Positions 1-7,833 of a stretch of 10,680 nt of DNA are shown in pieces. The stretch spans positions 1 through 10,680 of the forward strand of contig NZ_JACRWC010000031.1 in NCBI RefSeq assembly GCF_014306095.1. Direction: 5' to 3'. Below the pieces are notes generated by a model, which saw only the letters and a list, made by a program, of their open reading frames with translations, was not told the origin of the DNA and made no database searches. Within the stretch, counting starts at the first letter, position 1; every line of letters starts with the position of its first letter. The position numbers and the translations under genes are program-made. This DNA is from Lentihominibacter faecis. GTDB lineage: Bacteria > Bacillota > Clostridia > Peptostreptococcales > Anaerovoracaceae.

Positions 1-14
1 TGTATAAGAGACAG
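1..14 (+). other. Nextera/Tn5 mosaic-end adapter remnant (left)
   Basis: The first 14 bases, tgtataagagacag, are the 3' part of the 19-bp Tn5 mosaic end used in tagmentation libraries. The full inverted copy lies at the other end of the window. This is library adapter, not genome. It explains why uvrA begins in mid-gene. Confidence 0.97.
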
Positions 15-2455
15 CTATCGACCAGATCGTAGAACTTCTGATGCAGGAGGGCGAAGGAACGAAGCTGACGGTGCTGGCTCCGGTAGTGCGGCAGCGCAAG
101 GGGCAGCATGAAAAGATCTTAGAACGTATCCGCAAAGAAGGATTTACGCGTGTCCGTGTTGATGGGGAGATCCACCTTCTGGAAGAAGATGAGATCAAGC
201 TGGAAAAGACTTTCAAACATACCATAGAGATCGTTGTAGACAGGATCAAGGTGAAAGATGGTGTGCAGAGCCGTCTTTCGGAGGCGTGTGAACTGGCTAT
301 AGCCCATGGGGAAGGGCTAGTTCAGGTCATTGTGGACAAAGACGGTGTCCAGGAAGAAAAGACATTCAGCACCAGTCTGGCCTGCCCTGATCATGGCGTC
401 AGCATTGAAGAACTGGAGCCGCGGATGTTTTCCTTCAACAACCCGATGGGAGCTTGTCCGGATTGTAATGGACTGGGGTTCATACAGAGAATAGACCCGG
501 ATCTGATTATTCCGGATCAGGACAAGAGCATCAATGACAAGTGCCTGAGCAACGTGTTTTCGACAATGGAATACACCAGTTTTTACTGGCAGGTGATTCG
601 TGCGCTGGCGGAGAAATATGACGCTGATATGGACACACCATATAAGGATCTGCCAAAAAAATTCAAGGAAGTCCTGTTATATGGCACCGGGGACGAAAAG
701 CTGTCTTATGTGTATACCAATCGTAATGGCGATACTCAGAATCGAAATCATACGTTCGAAGGTATCATCAATAATCTGGAACGGCGGTATCGGGAAACCC
801 AGTCAGAGTGGATCAAGGAAAAAATGGAAAAATATATGCGTATCACCACTTGCCCGTCCTGCAAAGGCAACAAACTGAAGCCGGAGCTTCTGGCAGTGAC
901 GGTTGGCGGTAAAAATATCATGGAATTCTGTGATATGTCCGTATCGGATGCCATTGGATTTGTAGAGCATCTTGATCTGTCTGAGACGCATCGGCAGATC
1001 GCTGCTGAAATCATCAAGGAGATACGCGGCAGACTGACATTTCTGGCCAACGTGGGACTGGATTATCTGACCCTGTCCAGAGCGTCGGCAACCTTGTCCG
1101 GAGGAGAATCACAGCGGATCCGCCTTGCGACTCAGATCGGCTCAGGGCTGGTGGGCGTTCTTTACATTCTGGACGAGCCCAGTATCGGACTGCACCAGAA
1201 GGACAATGAAAAACTGCTGGAGGCACTTCGCAGGCTGACTGACATCGGCAATACGCTCATCGTGGTGGAACACGACGAGGATACCATGTATGCTGCGGAT
1301 CATATCGTTGATATAGGGCCTGAGGCCGGGATCAACGGAGGAGAACTGGTCGCACAGGGTACGGTGGAGGATATCATCAATTGCCCGCGATCCATTACCG
1401 GTCAGTATCTCAGCGGGAAAAGGAAGATCGAGGTTCCTGCAAAGCGTCGCAAGGGGAACGGCAAGAAGATCGAGATCATCGGCGCAGCCGAGAACAATCT
1501 AAAAGGTATCAATGTCAGGATCCCGCTTGGAGAAATGGTCTGTGTGACGGGCGTATCAGGATCCGGTAAAAGCAGCCTCATCAACGAAATTTTATATAAG
1601 GCCGTTGCAGAAGAAATGTATGGCAGCAAGGAGAAACCGGGCAAGTACAAGAAGATCAAGGGGATCGAGCACATCGACAAGATCATCGACATCAACCAGG
1701 CTCCTATCGGCAGGACGCCGCGTTCCAATCCGGCGACGTATACCGGCGTATTCACACATATTCCGGATCTGTTCTCGCAGCTTCCGGAAGCAAAGCTTCG
1801 AGGATACGGTAAGGGTCGGTTCAGCTTTAACGTAAAAGGCGGACGGTGTGAAGCATGCAATGGGGATGGCATCATAAAGATCGAGATGCACTTCCTGCCG
1901 GATGTTTACGTGCCGTGTGAAGTCTGCAAGGGCAGACGCTATAACCGAGAGACACTGGAAGTAAAGTATAAGGACAAGAGCATTTTTGACGTGCTGGATA
2001 TGAACGTGGAAGAAGCTGCTGTTTTCTTTGAAAATATCCCGAGCATATCCAGACAGCTGCAGACCTTGCTGGAAGTGGGGCTCGGGTATATCAAGCTTGG
2101 ACAGCCCAGCACGCAGCTTTCAGGCGGTGAAGCACAGCGGATCAAGCTGGCGTCGGAACTTTCCAGAAAAAGCACCGGTAAAACACTGTATATTCTGGAT
2201 GAGCCGACGACCGGACTGCATTTTGCAGATGTTGACAAGCTCCTTTCCGTGCTGGACAAACTCGTAGATGCAGGAAATACGGTCGTAGTGATCGAACATA
2301 ATCTGGACGTGATCAAGCGAGCGGATCATATCATCGATCTGGGACCGGACGGAGGATTCCGCGGCGGAACGATCGTAGCGGAAGGTACGCCGGAAGAGGT
2401 GGCAGAATGTGGATCATCCTACACAGGACAGTTCCTCAGAAGGATCCTTCTTTAG
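15..2455 (+). CDS. uvrA: UvrA, excinuclease ABC subunit A (5'-truncated by the contig end)
   Basis: DNA-damage sensor ATPase of nucleotide excision repair; it dimerises, loads UvrB on lesions, and acts in the cytoplasm on DNA. About 813 codons are present and the family is usually about 940 aa, so roughly the first 130 residues, with the first Walker A, lie outside the window. The truncation is an adapter cut, not a mutation. Counting from the Met codon at 41: first zinc module C115-x2-H118 and C139-x2-C142; CPSC at 271-274; first ABC signature [12 protein letters not shown] (352-363) with Walker B ILDEPS (376-381); second Walker [10 protein letters not shown] (504-512); second zinc module C603/C606 and C626/C629; second signature [12 protein letters not shown] (693-704) with Walker [11 protein letters not shown] (718-727). 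The His in the first zinc module replaces a usual Cys but can still bind zinc. The stop is TAG. A short palindrome, agaaggatccttct (2438-2451), sits just before the stop and no clear terminator follows. The identification is essentially certain. Confidence 0.98.
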
Positions 2456-2521
2456 TCTGATGTGCATAAAATACGTGCGGGAAACAGAAGTATGGGAGAA
2501 TATACGGGGGAGAAATATAGC

Positions 2522-2550
2522 TTTCCACTGTGTGGAATAAATGGTATAAT
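2522..2550 (+). promoter_or_regulatory. Sigma-A-type promoter of pncB, with an overlapping palindrome
   Basis: A perfect -10 TATAAT (2545-2550) lies 17 bp after a weak -35 TTTCCA (2522-2527, 4 of 6 matches). The start codon of the next gene is about 54 bp downstream. A perfect 6-bp inverted repeat, TTCCAC-tgt-GTGGAA (2523-2537), covers the -35 and part of the spacer, where a repressor could block RNA polymerase. The promoter call rests on motif match and position; the operator role is inference. Confidence 0.65.
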
Positions 2551-2603
2551 AGAACTTACATCATGCAGGAAGTGCTGAGAAAGTGAAATGGAGGAACTGT
2601 AAA

Positions 2604-4034
2604 ATGATGGAGAAATCAAACCTGACCATGCTGACTGACTTTTATGAAATAACCATGGCTAACGGGTACTTCTGTACAGATATGGCAGACAATATCGCCT
2701 GCTTTGATATGTTTTTCAGAAGGATTCCTGATGACGGCGGTTATGCGATCATGGCAGGCCTGGAACAGGTGATCGAGTATCTGGAAAATCTGGAATTTAC
2801 CGATGAGGATATCGAGTATCTCAGAAAACAGAAGATGTTCAGTGAGGATTTTTTGAAATACCTTTCAGAGTTTAAGTTCACGTGCGATGTATGGGCGATC
2901 CCGGAAGGAACTCCGATTTTTCCCGGAGAGCCGATCCTGACAGTAAGAGGTCCGGTGATGCAGGCGCAGTTTGTGGAAACGATGATCCTTTTGATCGTCA
3001 ACCACCAGAGCCTGATCGCAACAAAAGCGAGCAGGATCGTTCGTGCTGCAGCAGGGCGTCCTGTAATGGAATTCGGCACGAGAAGAGCGCACGGCACAGC
3101 GGCCGCAGTATACGGTGCGCGTGCTGCATATATCGGTGGATGTGCAGGGACAGCATGTACGATTTCAGATCGTGATTTCGGGATCCCGGCACTTGGGACC
3201 ATGGCTCACAGCTGGGTGCAGATGTATGATGATGAATATGAAGCATTTAAAAAGTATGCGGAAATCTATCCGACAAACTGTGTGCTTCTGGTAGACACCT
3301 ATAACGTATTGAAATCCGGTGTGCCGACTGCGATCCGCGTTTTCAAGGAAATGAAACCGGAGAAGATGGGGATACGGATCGACAGTGGTGACATTACGTA
3401 CTTAACAAAGCAGGCCAGAAAAATGCTGGACGAAGCGGGGCTGGAGGATTGCTCTATTGTAATTTCCAACTCGCTGGATGAGTATCTGATTCGTGATGTG
3501 ATCCAGGAGGGGGCCTGCATCGATTCTTTTGGCGTTGGCGAAAGGCTGATCACAGCCAAGTCAGAACCGGTATTTGGCGGCGTGTACAAGCTGTCGGCCT
3601 TAGAAAAAGATGGAAAGCTGATCCCTAAGATCAAGATCAGTGAAAATGTTGAGAAGATCACCAATCCTGGATTCAAAACCGTATATCGTCTCTTTGACAG
3701 GGACAGCAACCGGGCTTTGGCTGATGTGATCGTGCTTGACGGTGAGACGATACCGGAGGATGGAGAATATGAGATCTTTGATCCTAACGCGGTTTGGAAG
3801 AGAAAGAAAATCACGAATTTTTATGCAAAGAATCTGCGGCAGCAGATTTTCAAAGAAGGCAAGTGCATCTACAAATCTCCATCCATCGACGAGATCAAGG
3901 ACTATTGCAGGCAGCAGCTGGATGCGATGTGGGATGAGATGAAACGATTTGAAAATCCGCAAAACTATTATGTGGATCTATCCTACGACCTTTGGAAGCT
4001 GAAGCATGATATGATTGCTGCATCTGAAAAATAG
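2604..4034 (+). CDS. pncB: Nicotinate phosphoribosyltransferase
   Basis: Converts nicotinate and PRPP to nicotinate mononucleotide with ATP use, the entry step of the Preiss-Handler NAD salvage pathway; cytoplasmic. The 476-aa protein shows the family blocks in order: N-terminal LTMLTDFYEITMANGY (7-22), EFGTRRAHG (156-164), the GTMAHSW segment holding the presumed phosphorylated histidine (H202), DTYN (231-234), RIDSGD (258-263) and FGVGERL (309-315). I chose the ATG at 2604 because ggagg (2590-2594) lies 9 nt before it. An in-frame GTG at 2583 would put that ribosome site inside the gene and adds seven residues with no family match. It is monocistronic in appearance, with a promoter upstream and a terminator right after the stop. 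The paralogous nicotinamide-using enzyme is unlikely, given the GTRRAHG and phospho-His motifs. Confidence 0.95.
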   Translation: MMEKSNLTMLTDFYEITMANGYFCTDMADNIACFDMFFRRIPDDGGYAIMAGLEQVIEYLENLEFTDEDIEYLRKQKMFSEDFLKYLSEFKFTCDVWAIPEGTPIFPGEPILTVRGPVMQAQFVETMILLIVNHQSLIATKASRIVRAAAGRPVMEFGTRRAHGTAAAVYGARAAYIGGCAGTACTISDRDFGIPALGTMAHSWVQMYDDEYEAFKKYAEIYPTNCVLLVDTYNVLKSGVPTAIRVFKEMKPEKMGIRIDSGDITYLTKQARKMLDEAGLEDCSIVISNSLDEYLIRDVIQEGACIDSFGVGERLITAKSEPVFGGVYKLSALEKDGKLIPKIKISENVEKITNPGFKTVYRLFDRDSNRALADVIVLDGETIPEDGEYEIFDPNAVWKRKKITNFYAKNLRQQIFKEGKCIYKSPSIDEIKDYCRQQLDAMWDEMKRFENPQNYYVDLSYDLWKLKHDMIAASEK

Positions 4035-4044
4035 CGGTTTTAAT

Positions 4045-4076
4045 GAGCTTCGCCCGTGCGGCGGAGCTTTTTCTTT
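4045..4076 (+). terminator. Rho-independent terminator of pncB
   Basis: AGCTTCGCC (4046-4054) pairs with GGCGGAGCT (4060-4068) over 9 bp with one G-U pair and a 5-nt loop. TTTTTCTTT follows. It begins 11 nt after the pncB stop, on the strand of that gene. Confidence 0.85.
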
Positions 4077-4110
4077 AAAAAAAGGCTCCCGGCGTAATGC
4101 CGGGAGCTTT
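4077..4110 (-). terminator. Rho-independent terminator of fba
   Basis: GCTCCCGGC (4085-4093) and GCCGGGAGC (4099-4107) form a perfect 9-bp GC-rich stem with a gtaat loop. Read on the minus strand it ends in a run of seven T. It is back-to-back with the pncB terminator, which separates two convergent transcription units. Confidence 0.9.
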
Positions 4111-4133
4111 GCAGTTTCTCGTGTGATGATTCG

Positions 4134-5063
4134 TTATCTCTTGTTGGAAGCGTTGAGCACGTTTCTAATCTTGTGCTGTACCATTCCCTTGATCGCATCT
4201 CTTGCAGGTCCAAGGTACTTTCTTGGATCGAAGTCAGCCGGATGTTCTACGAAGTGCTTGCGGATCTCAGCTGTCATGGCCAGACGCAGATCTGTATCGA
4301 TGTTGACCTTGCAGACACCATACTTGGTCGCAGTGCGGATCATATCTTCAGGAACGCCCTGTGCACCCGGGATATCTCCCCCGAATTCATTGCATTTCTT
4401 TACGAATTCAGGCAAAACGGTGGATGCGCCGTGGAGAACCAGAGGCGTGTCAGGGATCAGGCTGTGGATCTCCTTGAGACGTTCAAAGTCGAGGTATGGC
4501 TCGCCTTTGAATTTATATGCGCCGTGGCTGGTCCCGATGGCTACAGCCAGGGAGTCAACACCGGTTTTTGCTACGAATTCCGCAGCTTCCTCAGGAACGG
4601 TGAAAGTTGCATTTCTGGCATCTACATTGATGTTATCTTCAATGCCGGCCAGCTTACCCAGTTCTGCCTCTACGGAAACGCCCTTGCTGTGAGCATATTC
4701 CACAACTTCCTTTGTCAGTTTTATATTTTCTTCAAATGGATGTTTGGATCCGTCGATCATAACGGATGTAAATCCATCGTCTACGCATTTTTTACAAATA
4801 TCGAAATCTTCACCGTGATCCAGGTGGAGTGCAATGTCCAGACCGGTATCGAGGATCGCAGCCTCTACCAGTTTGATCAGATAAGCCGGCTTGGCATATT
4901 TTCTGGCACCGGCGGATACCTGAAGGATCAGCGGAGCCTTCTCTTCCTGAGCGGCCTCTACGATACCCTGGATGATTTCCATGTTGTTGACATTGAAAGC
5001 ACCTACTGCGTAGTCGCTGTTCAATGCATTCTCAAACATTTTCTTTGTAGTAACTAAAGACAT
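4134..5063 (-). CDS. fba: Class II fructose-1,6-bisphosphate aldolase
   Basis: Zinc-dependent glycolytic and gluconeogenic enzyme that cleaves fructose-1,6-bisphosphate into dihydroxyacetone phosphate and glyceraldehyde-3-phosphate; cytoplasmic. It is 309 aa, normal for the class. Visible motifs: AFNVNNMEI (22-30), HLDHG with catalytic D82 and zinc ligand H83 (80-84), VEAELG (131-136), GTSHG with zinc ligand H180 (177-181), LHGAS with zinc ligand H211 (210-214), and the phosphate-binding NIDTDLR (254-260). aaggagg (5069-5075, minus strand) lies 5 nt before the ATG. It is 35 nt downstream of the MltG-like gene on the same strand with no terminator between, so the two are probably co-transcribed. 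Tagatose-bisphosphate aldolase is a related alternative, but the housekeeping Fba reading fits best. Confidence 0.95.
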   Translation of the reverse strand: MSLVTTKKMFENALNSDYAVGAFNVNNMEIIQGIVEAAQEEKAPLILQVSAGARKYAKPAYLIKLVEAAILDTGLDIALHLDHGEDFDICKKCVDDGFTSVMIDGSKHPFEENIKLTKEVVEYAHSKGVSVEAELGKLAGIEDNINVDARNATFTVPEEAAEFVAKTGVDSLAVAIGTSHGAYKFKGEPYLDFERLKEIHSLIPDTPLVLHGASTVLPEFVKKCNEFGGDIPGAQGVPEDMIRTATKYGVCKVNIDTDLRLAMTAEIRKHFVEHPADFDPRKYLGPARDAIKGMVQHKIRNVLNASNKR

Positions 5064-5098
5064 GACAGCCTCCTTAAAAAATAAATGTAATAGAGATA

Positions 5099-5518
5099 TT
5101 AATTAGCAATGATGTTCAGGATCTGTTCGTCCGTGGAACCCTTGGGGATCTGGAATGTCCCGGATTTCAGAGAACTTTCCTTGCCCATATTGCTGATATA
5201 ACTTTGAAATTCTGTATCGGAGCTCACCAGCCCTGCCTGATAGAGCTTTGTGGCGACCGCAACCGAGTCGTCAGAGTCCGATATGGTGATTTCAACAGTT
5301 TCTGCTGCACTGGATTCGCTGGATGCTGCAGCAGTCGTTTCCTTTGATTCCGATGCCTGTGTCGTCTGCTGTGCTTTCGCATTCTGCTGCGCCAGTGTTT
5401 CCGGATAATCCATGATCGCGCTGATGCGGGTGTAAATGATCAGTCCGGCAGCGATCAGTATGATGAGAACAATGATAATGTCATTTTTATTGTAGAAAAA
5501 ATCCTTGATTTTGTTCAT
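5099..5518 (-). CDS. Small single-pass membrane protein resembling the N-terminal (LysM-like) part of MltG/YceG
   Basis: A 139-aa protein. Layout: short basic cytoplasmic N-terminus (1-12), one hydrophobic segment (13-29, IIIVLIILIAAGLIIY), a low-complexity Gln/Thr/Ser/Ala/Glu linker (44-73), then a compact domain (75-139) with SVAVATKLYQAGLVSS and LKSGTFQIPKGSTDEQILNI. These resemble the substrate-handling region of MltG, the endolytic murein transglycosylase (xxLxxxGVI..., LKAGxYxL...SxxEIL). The catalytic YceG domain with its essential Glu is absent; the gene ends where that domain would start. The expected place is the outer face of the membrane. I chose the Met at 5518 because aaggag (minus strand, about 5527-5532) lies 8 nt upstream; the in-frame ATG 48 nt earlier has no such site. 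It leads a two-gene unit with fba. The membrane topology is clear, the MltG likeness moderate, the function unknown. Confidence 0.75.
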   Translation of the reverse strand: MNKIKDFFYNKNDIIIVLIILIAAGLIIYTRISAIMDYPETLAQQNAKAQQTTQASESKETTAAASSESSAAETVEITISDSDDSVAVATKLYQAGLVSSDTEFQSYISNMGKESSLKSGTFQIPKGSTDEQILNIIAN

Positions 5519-5570
5519 AAACAATACTCCTTGTGAATGCAAATATTGTGCTTGCTGTGCATACATCTAT

Positions 5571-5599
5571 ACTGTACCATATTTTCAGTACTTTCTCAA
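5571..5599 (-). promoter_or_regulatory. Promoter of the MltG-like/fba unit
   Basis: On the minus strand, TTGAGA (5594-5599; 5 of 6 to the -35 consensus) is followed by 17 bp and then TACAGT (5571-5576; 4 of 6 to the -10). It is about 50 bp upstream of the MltG-like start codon and would drive both genes. Call by motif only. Confidence 0.55.
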
Positions 5600-5641
5600 A
5601 TCGAAAAGCGGTGTTTTCCATGAAATTTTCTTCACAATGAA

Positions 5642-5669
5642 TTGTAATTATTGCAGGATGTTGTATAAT
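5642..5669 (+). promoter_or_regulatory. Promoter of the RluA-family gene, placing the transcript start at or next to the ATG
   Basis: A perfect TATAAT (5664-5669) follows TTGTAA (5642-5647; 4 of 6) with a 16-bp spacer. The last base of the -10 is only 7 nt before the ATG at 5677, so transcription should begin within about a base of the start codon. No Shine-Dalgarno sequence is visible at a usable distance. It is divergent from the promoter at 5571-5599. Confidence 0.6.
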
Positions 5670-5676
5670 CATATCT

Positions 5677-6669
5677 ATGGTAGATTTCAAGATTACAGAA
5701 AATGAAGCGGGGCAGCGGCTGGATCGTTTCCTGCGAAAATACATGAAGAGAGCTCCTCTGAGCATGATCTACAAAACCATACGAAAAGATGTAAAGGTCA
5801 ATGGGAAACGTGCGCATGAGGATACGATCCTGCAGGAAGGCGACCAGTTGTCTCTGTACATACCGGAGGAGAAACTGAACGATCTGACGAGACAGCAGAC
5901 TCACAGACGTGTAAAACGCCAGTTTCGGATCGCATATGAAGATGAGAACCTTCTCATCGTTGAAAAACCGTCGGGCCTTTTGACCCATGGAGATTCCCGG
6001 GAAAAGAAAAACACTTTGGCAAATCAGGTCTGCGGATATTTGCAGGAGAAGGGAGAATTCGATCCATCAAAGGAGAAGTCTTTCGTACCTTCGCCGGTGA
6101 ACCGTCTGGATCGAAACACGACAGGCCTGGTGATTTTCGGAAAGAATGCGGAAACCCTCCGGAGCTTTACGCGCTATATCCGGGAAAGACAGTATGTCAG
6201 CAAGTATTATGTGACGCTGGTCAAAGGAAATTTAAAAGAGAAACTGGTGCTCCGGGATAGGATCGCAAAAGATCACGGCATGAATATTTCCCAGGTTACG
6301 GACGATGCAAAGGAAGGAAAGAGCGCGGAGACGTTTGTCACGCCGATCGCTTCGAAAAACGGTTTTTCCGTAGTAGAAGTAGAGCTGGTGACAGGCAGGA
6401 CGCATCAGATCCGCGTGCATCTTCCCCACGAAGGACATCCGCTGGTGGGAGACATCAAATATGGCGATCGAAGAGTCAATGGCATGGCAAAGAACAAGCT
6501 GGGGATCACGACGCAGCTTTTGCATGCGTATCAGCTGAAGTTCAGTGGTCTGGAAGGAAATTTCGCATATCTGAATGGAAAAACCGTTAAGGCAAAGCTG
6601 CCGGAAGAATTTCAGGAGGCTTTGCAGAAGCTGGGGTTCACCGATAAAGATTTGGAGGCGTTTGCATAA
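5677..6669 (+). CDS. RluA-family RNA pseudouridine synthase
   Basis: Isomerises specific uridines in rRNA or tRNA to pseudouridine; cytoplasmic. The 330-aa protein has an N-terminal S4 RNA-binding domain (about 12-62, ending VNGKRAHEDTILQEGDQLSL) and the RluA catalytic domain from about 85. The catalytic loop is VNRLDRNTTGLVIF with D145; the usual first His of HRLD is Asn here. The family block VTGRTHQIRVHLPHEGHPLVGD (239-259) is intact. The start at 5677 is supported by the usual family opening (MVDFKITENEAGQRLDRFL), although no ribosome site precedes it. The stop TAA is directly followed by the ATG of the signal peptidase gene, so the two are likely translationally coupled. It is closer to RluC/RluD than to RsuA; which uridine it modifies cannot be told. 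Confidence 0.93.
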   Translation: MVDFKITENEAGQRLDRFLRKYMKRAPLSMIYKTIRKDVKVNGKRAHEDTILQEGDQLSLYIPEEKLNDLTRQQTHRRVKRQFRIAYEDENLLIVEKPSGLLTHGDSREKKNTLANQVCGYLQEKGEFDPSKEKSFVPSPVNRLDRNTTGLVIFGKNAETLRSFTRYIRERQYVSKYYVTLVKGNLKEKLVLRDRIAKDHGMNISQVTDDAKEGKSAETFVTPIASKNGFSVVEVELVTGRTHQIRVHLPHEGHPLVGDIKYGDRRVNGMAKNKLGITTQLLHAYQLKFSGLEGNFAYLNGKTVKAKLPEEFQEALQKLGFTDKDLEAFA

Positions 6670-7185
6670 ATGAAAGAGTTTATAAAAGATGTACTGATCG
6701 CATTGGTGATCGTGGTGGTGATCACGCTGATCATCAAGCCGACTATCGTCAAGGAAAGCTCTATGGAGTCTACTTTGTATGAAAATAATTATTTGTTTGT
6801 CAATAAACTGGCATATCTGACCGCGGATCATCCGGACTATGGGGATATCATCGTATTCAAATCTCATATCCAGCGAGATGACGGAAAAGGTGATAAACTG
6901 CTTATAAAAAGAGTGATCGGTGTCGAAAATGATGTTATAGATATCCATGACGGAGTAGTGTACCGGAATGGTACCGCTCTGGATGAGCCATACACCAAGG
7001 AAGGTTATACAGAAGGTGATATCAGCGATTATAAAGTCCCGGCAGATCAGGTGTTTGTCATGGGAGACAACCGCCGGGTAAGTCTGGACAGTCGTTCGGA
7101 GGAAGTTGGCACGGTCAGTGAGGACAGCATTGTCGGCAAGGCATTTATCCGGCTGTATCCGTTCAATCAGATCAAGCTGCTGTAA
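6670..7185 (+). CDS. lepB: Type I signal peptidase (active form)
   Basis: Membrane-bound serine/lysine protease that removes signal peptides from exported proteins on the outer face of the membrane. The 171-aa protein is of the compact Gram-positive type, with one N-terminal transmembrane segment (about 8-23). Box B is ESSMESTLY with catalytic S31; the usual SMEP proline is Ser here. Box D is KLLIKRVIG with catalytic K80. Box E is GDNRRVSLDSR (132-142), fully conserved. The ATG directly follows the TAA of the pseudouridine synthase gene. ggagg (6654-6658) inside that gene lies 11 nt before the ATG. A degenerate second copy of the family follows downstream. Confidence 0.95.
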   Translation: MKEFIKDVLIALVIVVVITLIIKPTIVKESSMESTLYENNYLFVNKLAYLTADHPDYGDIIVFKSHIQRDDGKGDKLLIKRVIGVENDVIDIHDGVVYRNGTALDEPYTKEGYTEGDISDYKVPADQVFVMGDNRRVSLDSRSEEVGTVSEDSIVGKAFIRLYPFNQIKLL

Positions 7186-7201
7186 GCAGAACGCAAGCCG
7201 C

Positions 7202-7220
7202 AGGGATCGCGGAGATCCCT
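7202..7220. repeat. Short inverted repeat after the signal peptidase gene
   Basis: AGGGATC (7202-7208) and GATCCCT (7214-7220) form a perfect 7-bp stem with a 5-nt loop, 17 nt after the lepB stop. Only three T follow, so it is at best a weak terminator; it could be a processing or pausing hairpin. Confidence 0.5.
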
Positions 7221-7281
7221 TTGGCGTGAAACTTTTGCATAAACTGATGCTTTGGCGTGAAACCTTTGCATAAACTGACGC
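7220..7281 (+). repeat. Two tandem 31-bp direct repeats
   Basis: The unit tttggcgtgaaac...ttgcataaactga occurs at 7220-7250 and 7251-7281. The copies differ at two positions, both T/C changes. A weaker third echo, gctttacataaaaacc (7287-7302), follows. The repeats lie between the two signal peptidase genes, upstream of the ribosome site of the second. Their role is unknown. Confidence 0.9.
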
Positions 7282-7317
7282 CGGACGCTTTACATAAAAA
7301 CCAGGGAGGATCGTTTT

Positions 7318-7806
7318 ATGTGGAAGCGGATCGTGGCATACGGTACGGCAGCGATCATGGGGATCGTCTGTGCTGTAGGATTTTTCGGCGTGTTTATGAT
7401 CACGACGGTGACGGGAAGCGGGATGGAGCCTTTTTATAAAGAGGGGCATTGCGTTCTGGTCTGCAAAGCGGCATACCGAAAGAGTATTCCGGAAGTGGGA
7501 GAAGTCGTGGCGCTTTGGAATCAGGTATACAGTGAAGACGGAGAGGGAAGTGTCCTGATCCGGCGGATCGCAGCCCGGCAGGGAGATCAGATCGAGATCC
7601 GTGACAATGTGTTTTATCGAAATGGAAAGCCGTATACGGCGTATATGAGCGGCGATGGAGAAATGGAGGATTTGACGCATCGGACTTTGGGAGAAGGAGA
7701 ATTATTCCTGCTGTGCGATGATCGAGGCTCCTCTATGGATAGTCGAAATGATGCGGTAGGGATCGTAGATGTGGGGGATTGTATCGGAAAAGTTTGTTTC
7801 CCTTGA
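7318..7806 (+). CDS. Signal peptidase I-like protein lacking the catalytic Ser/Lys dyad
   Basis: A 162-aa paralogue of the preceding signal peptidase: an N-terminal transmembrane segment (about 6-30), then recognisable boxes B, D and E. In box B, VTGSGMEPF, the residue before MEP is Gly35 (GGG) where the family has the nucleophilic Ser. In box D, VLIRRIAA, Arg82 (CGG) stands where the family has the general-base Lys. Box E is CDDRGSSMDSR (133-143), with GDN changed to CDD but S139, D141, S142 and R143 kept. Ser31 and Lys80 of the upstream gene align with these changed sites. The frame is open and gggagg (7304-7309) lies 8 nt before the ATG, so this is a maintained gene and not a decayed one. 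By family knowledge it should have no peptidase activity; it could bind preproteins, partner the active enzyme, or regulate it. That is inference. Confidence 0.85.
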   Translation: MWKRIVAYGTAAIMGIVCAVGFFGVFMITTVTGSGMEPFYKEGHCVLVCKAAYRKSIPEVGEVVALWNQVYSEDGEGSVLIRRIAARQGDQIEIRDNVFYRNGKPYTAYMSGDGEMEDLTHRTLGEGELFLLCDDRGSSMDSRNDAVGIVDVGDCIGKVCFP

Positions 7807-7833
7807 ATTCCCAGGCAGAAAGAGAGTATTGAT

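Noticed and set aside
2438..2451. Terminator at the end of uvrA
   Set aside because: agaaggatccttct is a perfect palindrome with no loop, lies inside the coding end and is followed by only three T.
15..2455. uvrA as a biologically truncated gene or a fragment created by a transposon
   Set aside because: The break coincides exactly with library adapter, and family sequence (IDQIVE) runs up to it.
4173..5057. 294-codon open frame on the plus strand opposite fba
   Set aside because: It is the complement of a highly conserved aldolase gene, has no ribosome site and shows no recognisable protein features.
7220..7302. CRISPR array
   Set aside because: The 31-bp units are directly adjacent with no unique spacers, and there are no cas genes.
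6232..7680. 482-codon open frame on the minus strand under the pseudouridine synthase and both signal peptidase genes
   Set aside because: It runs across three well-supported genes in antisense, is rich in His, Arg, Ile and Cys as expected of a shadow frame, and has no supporting start signal.
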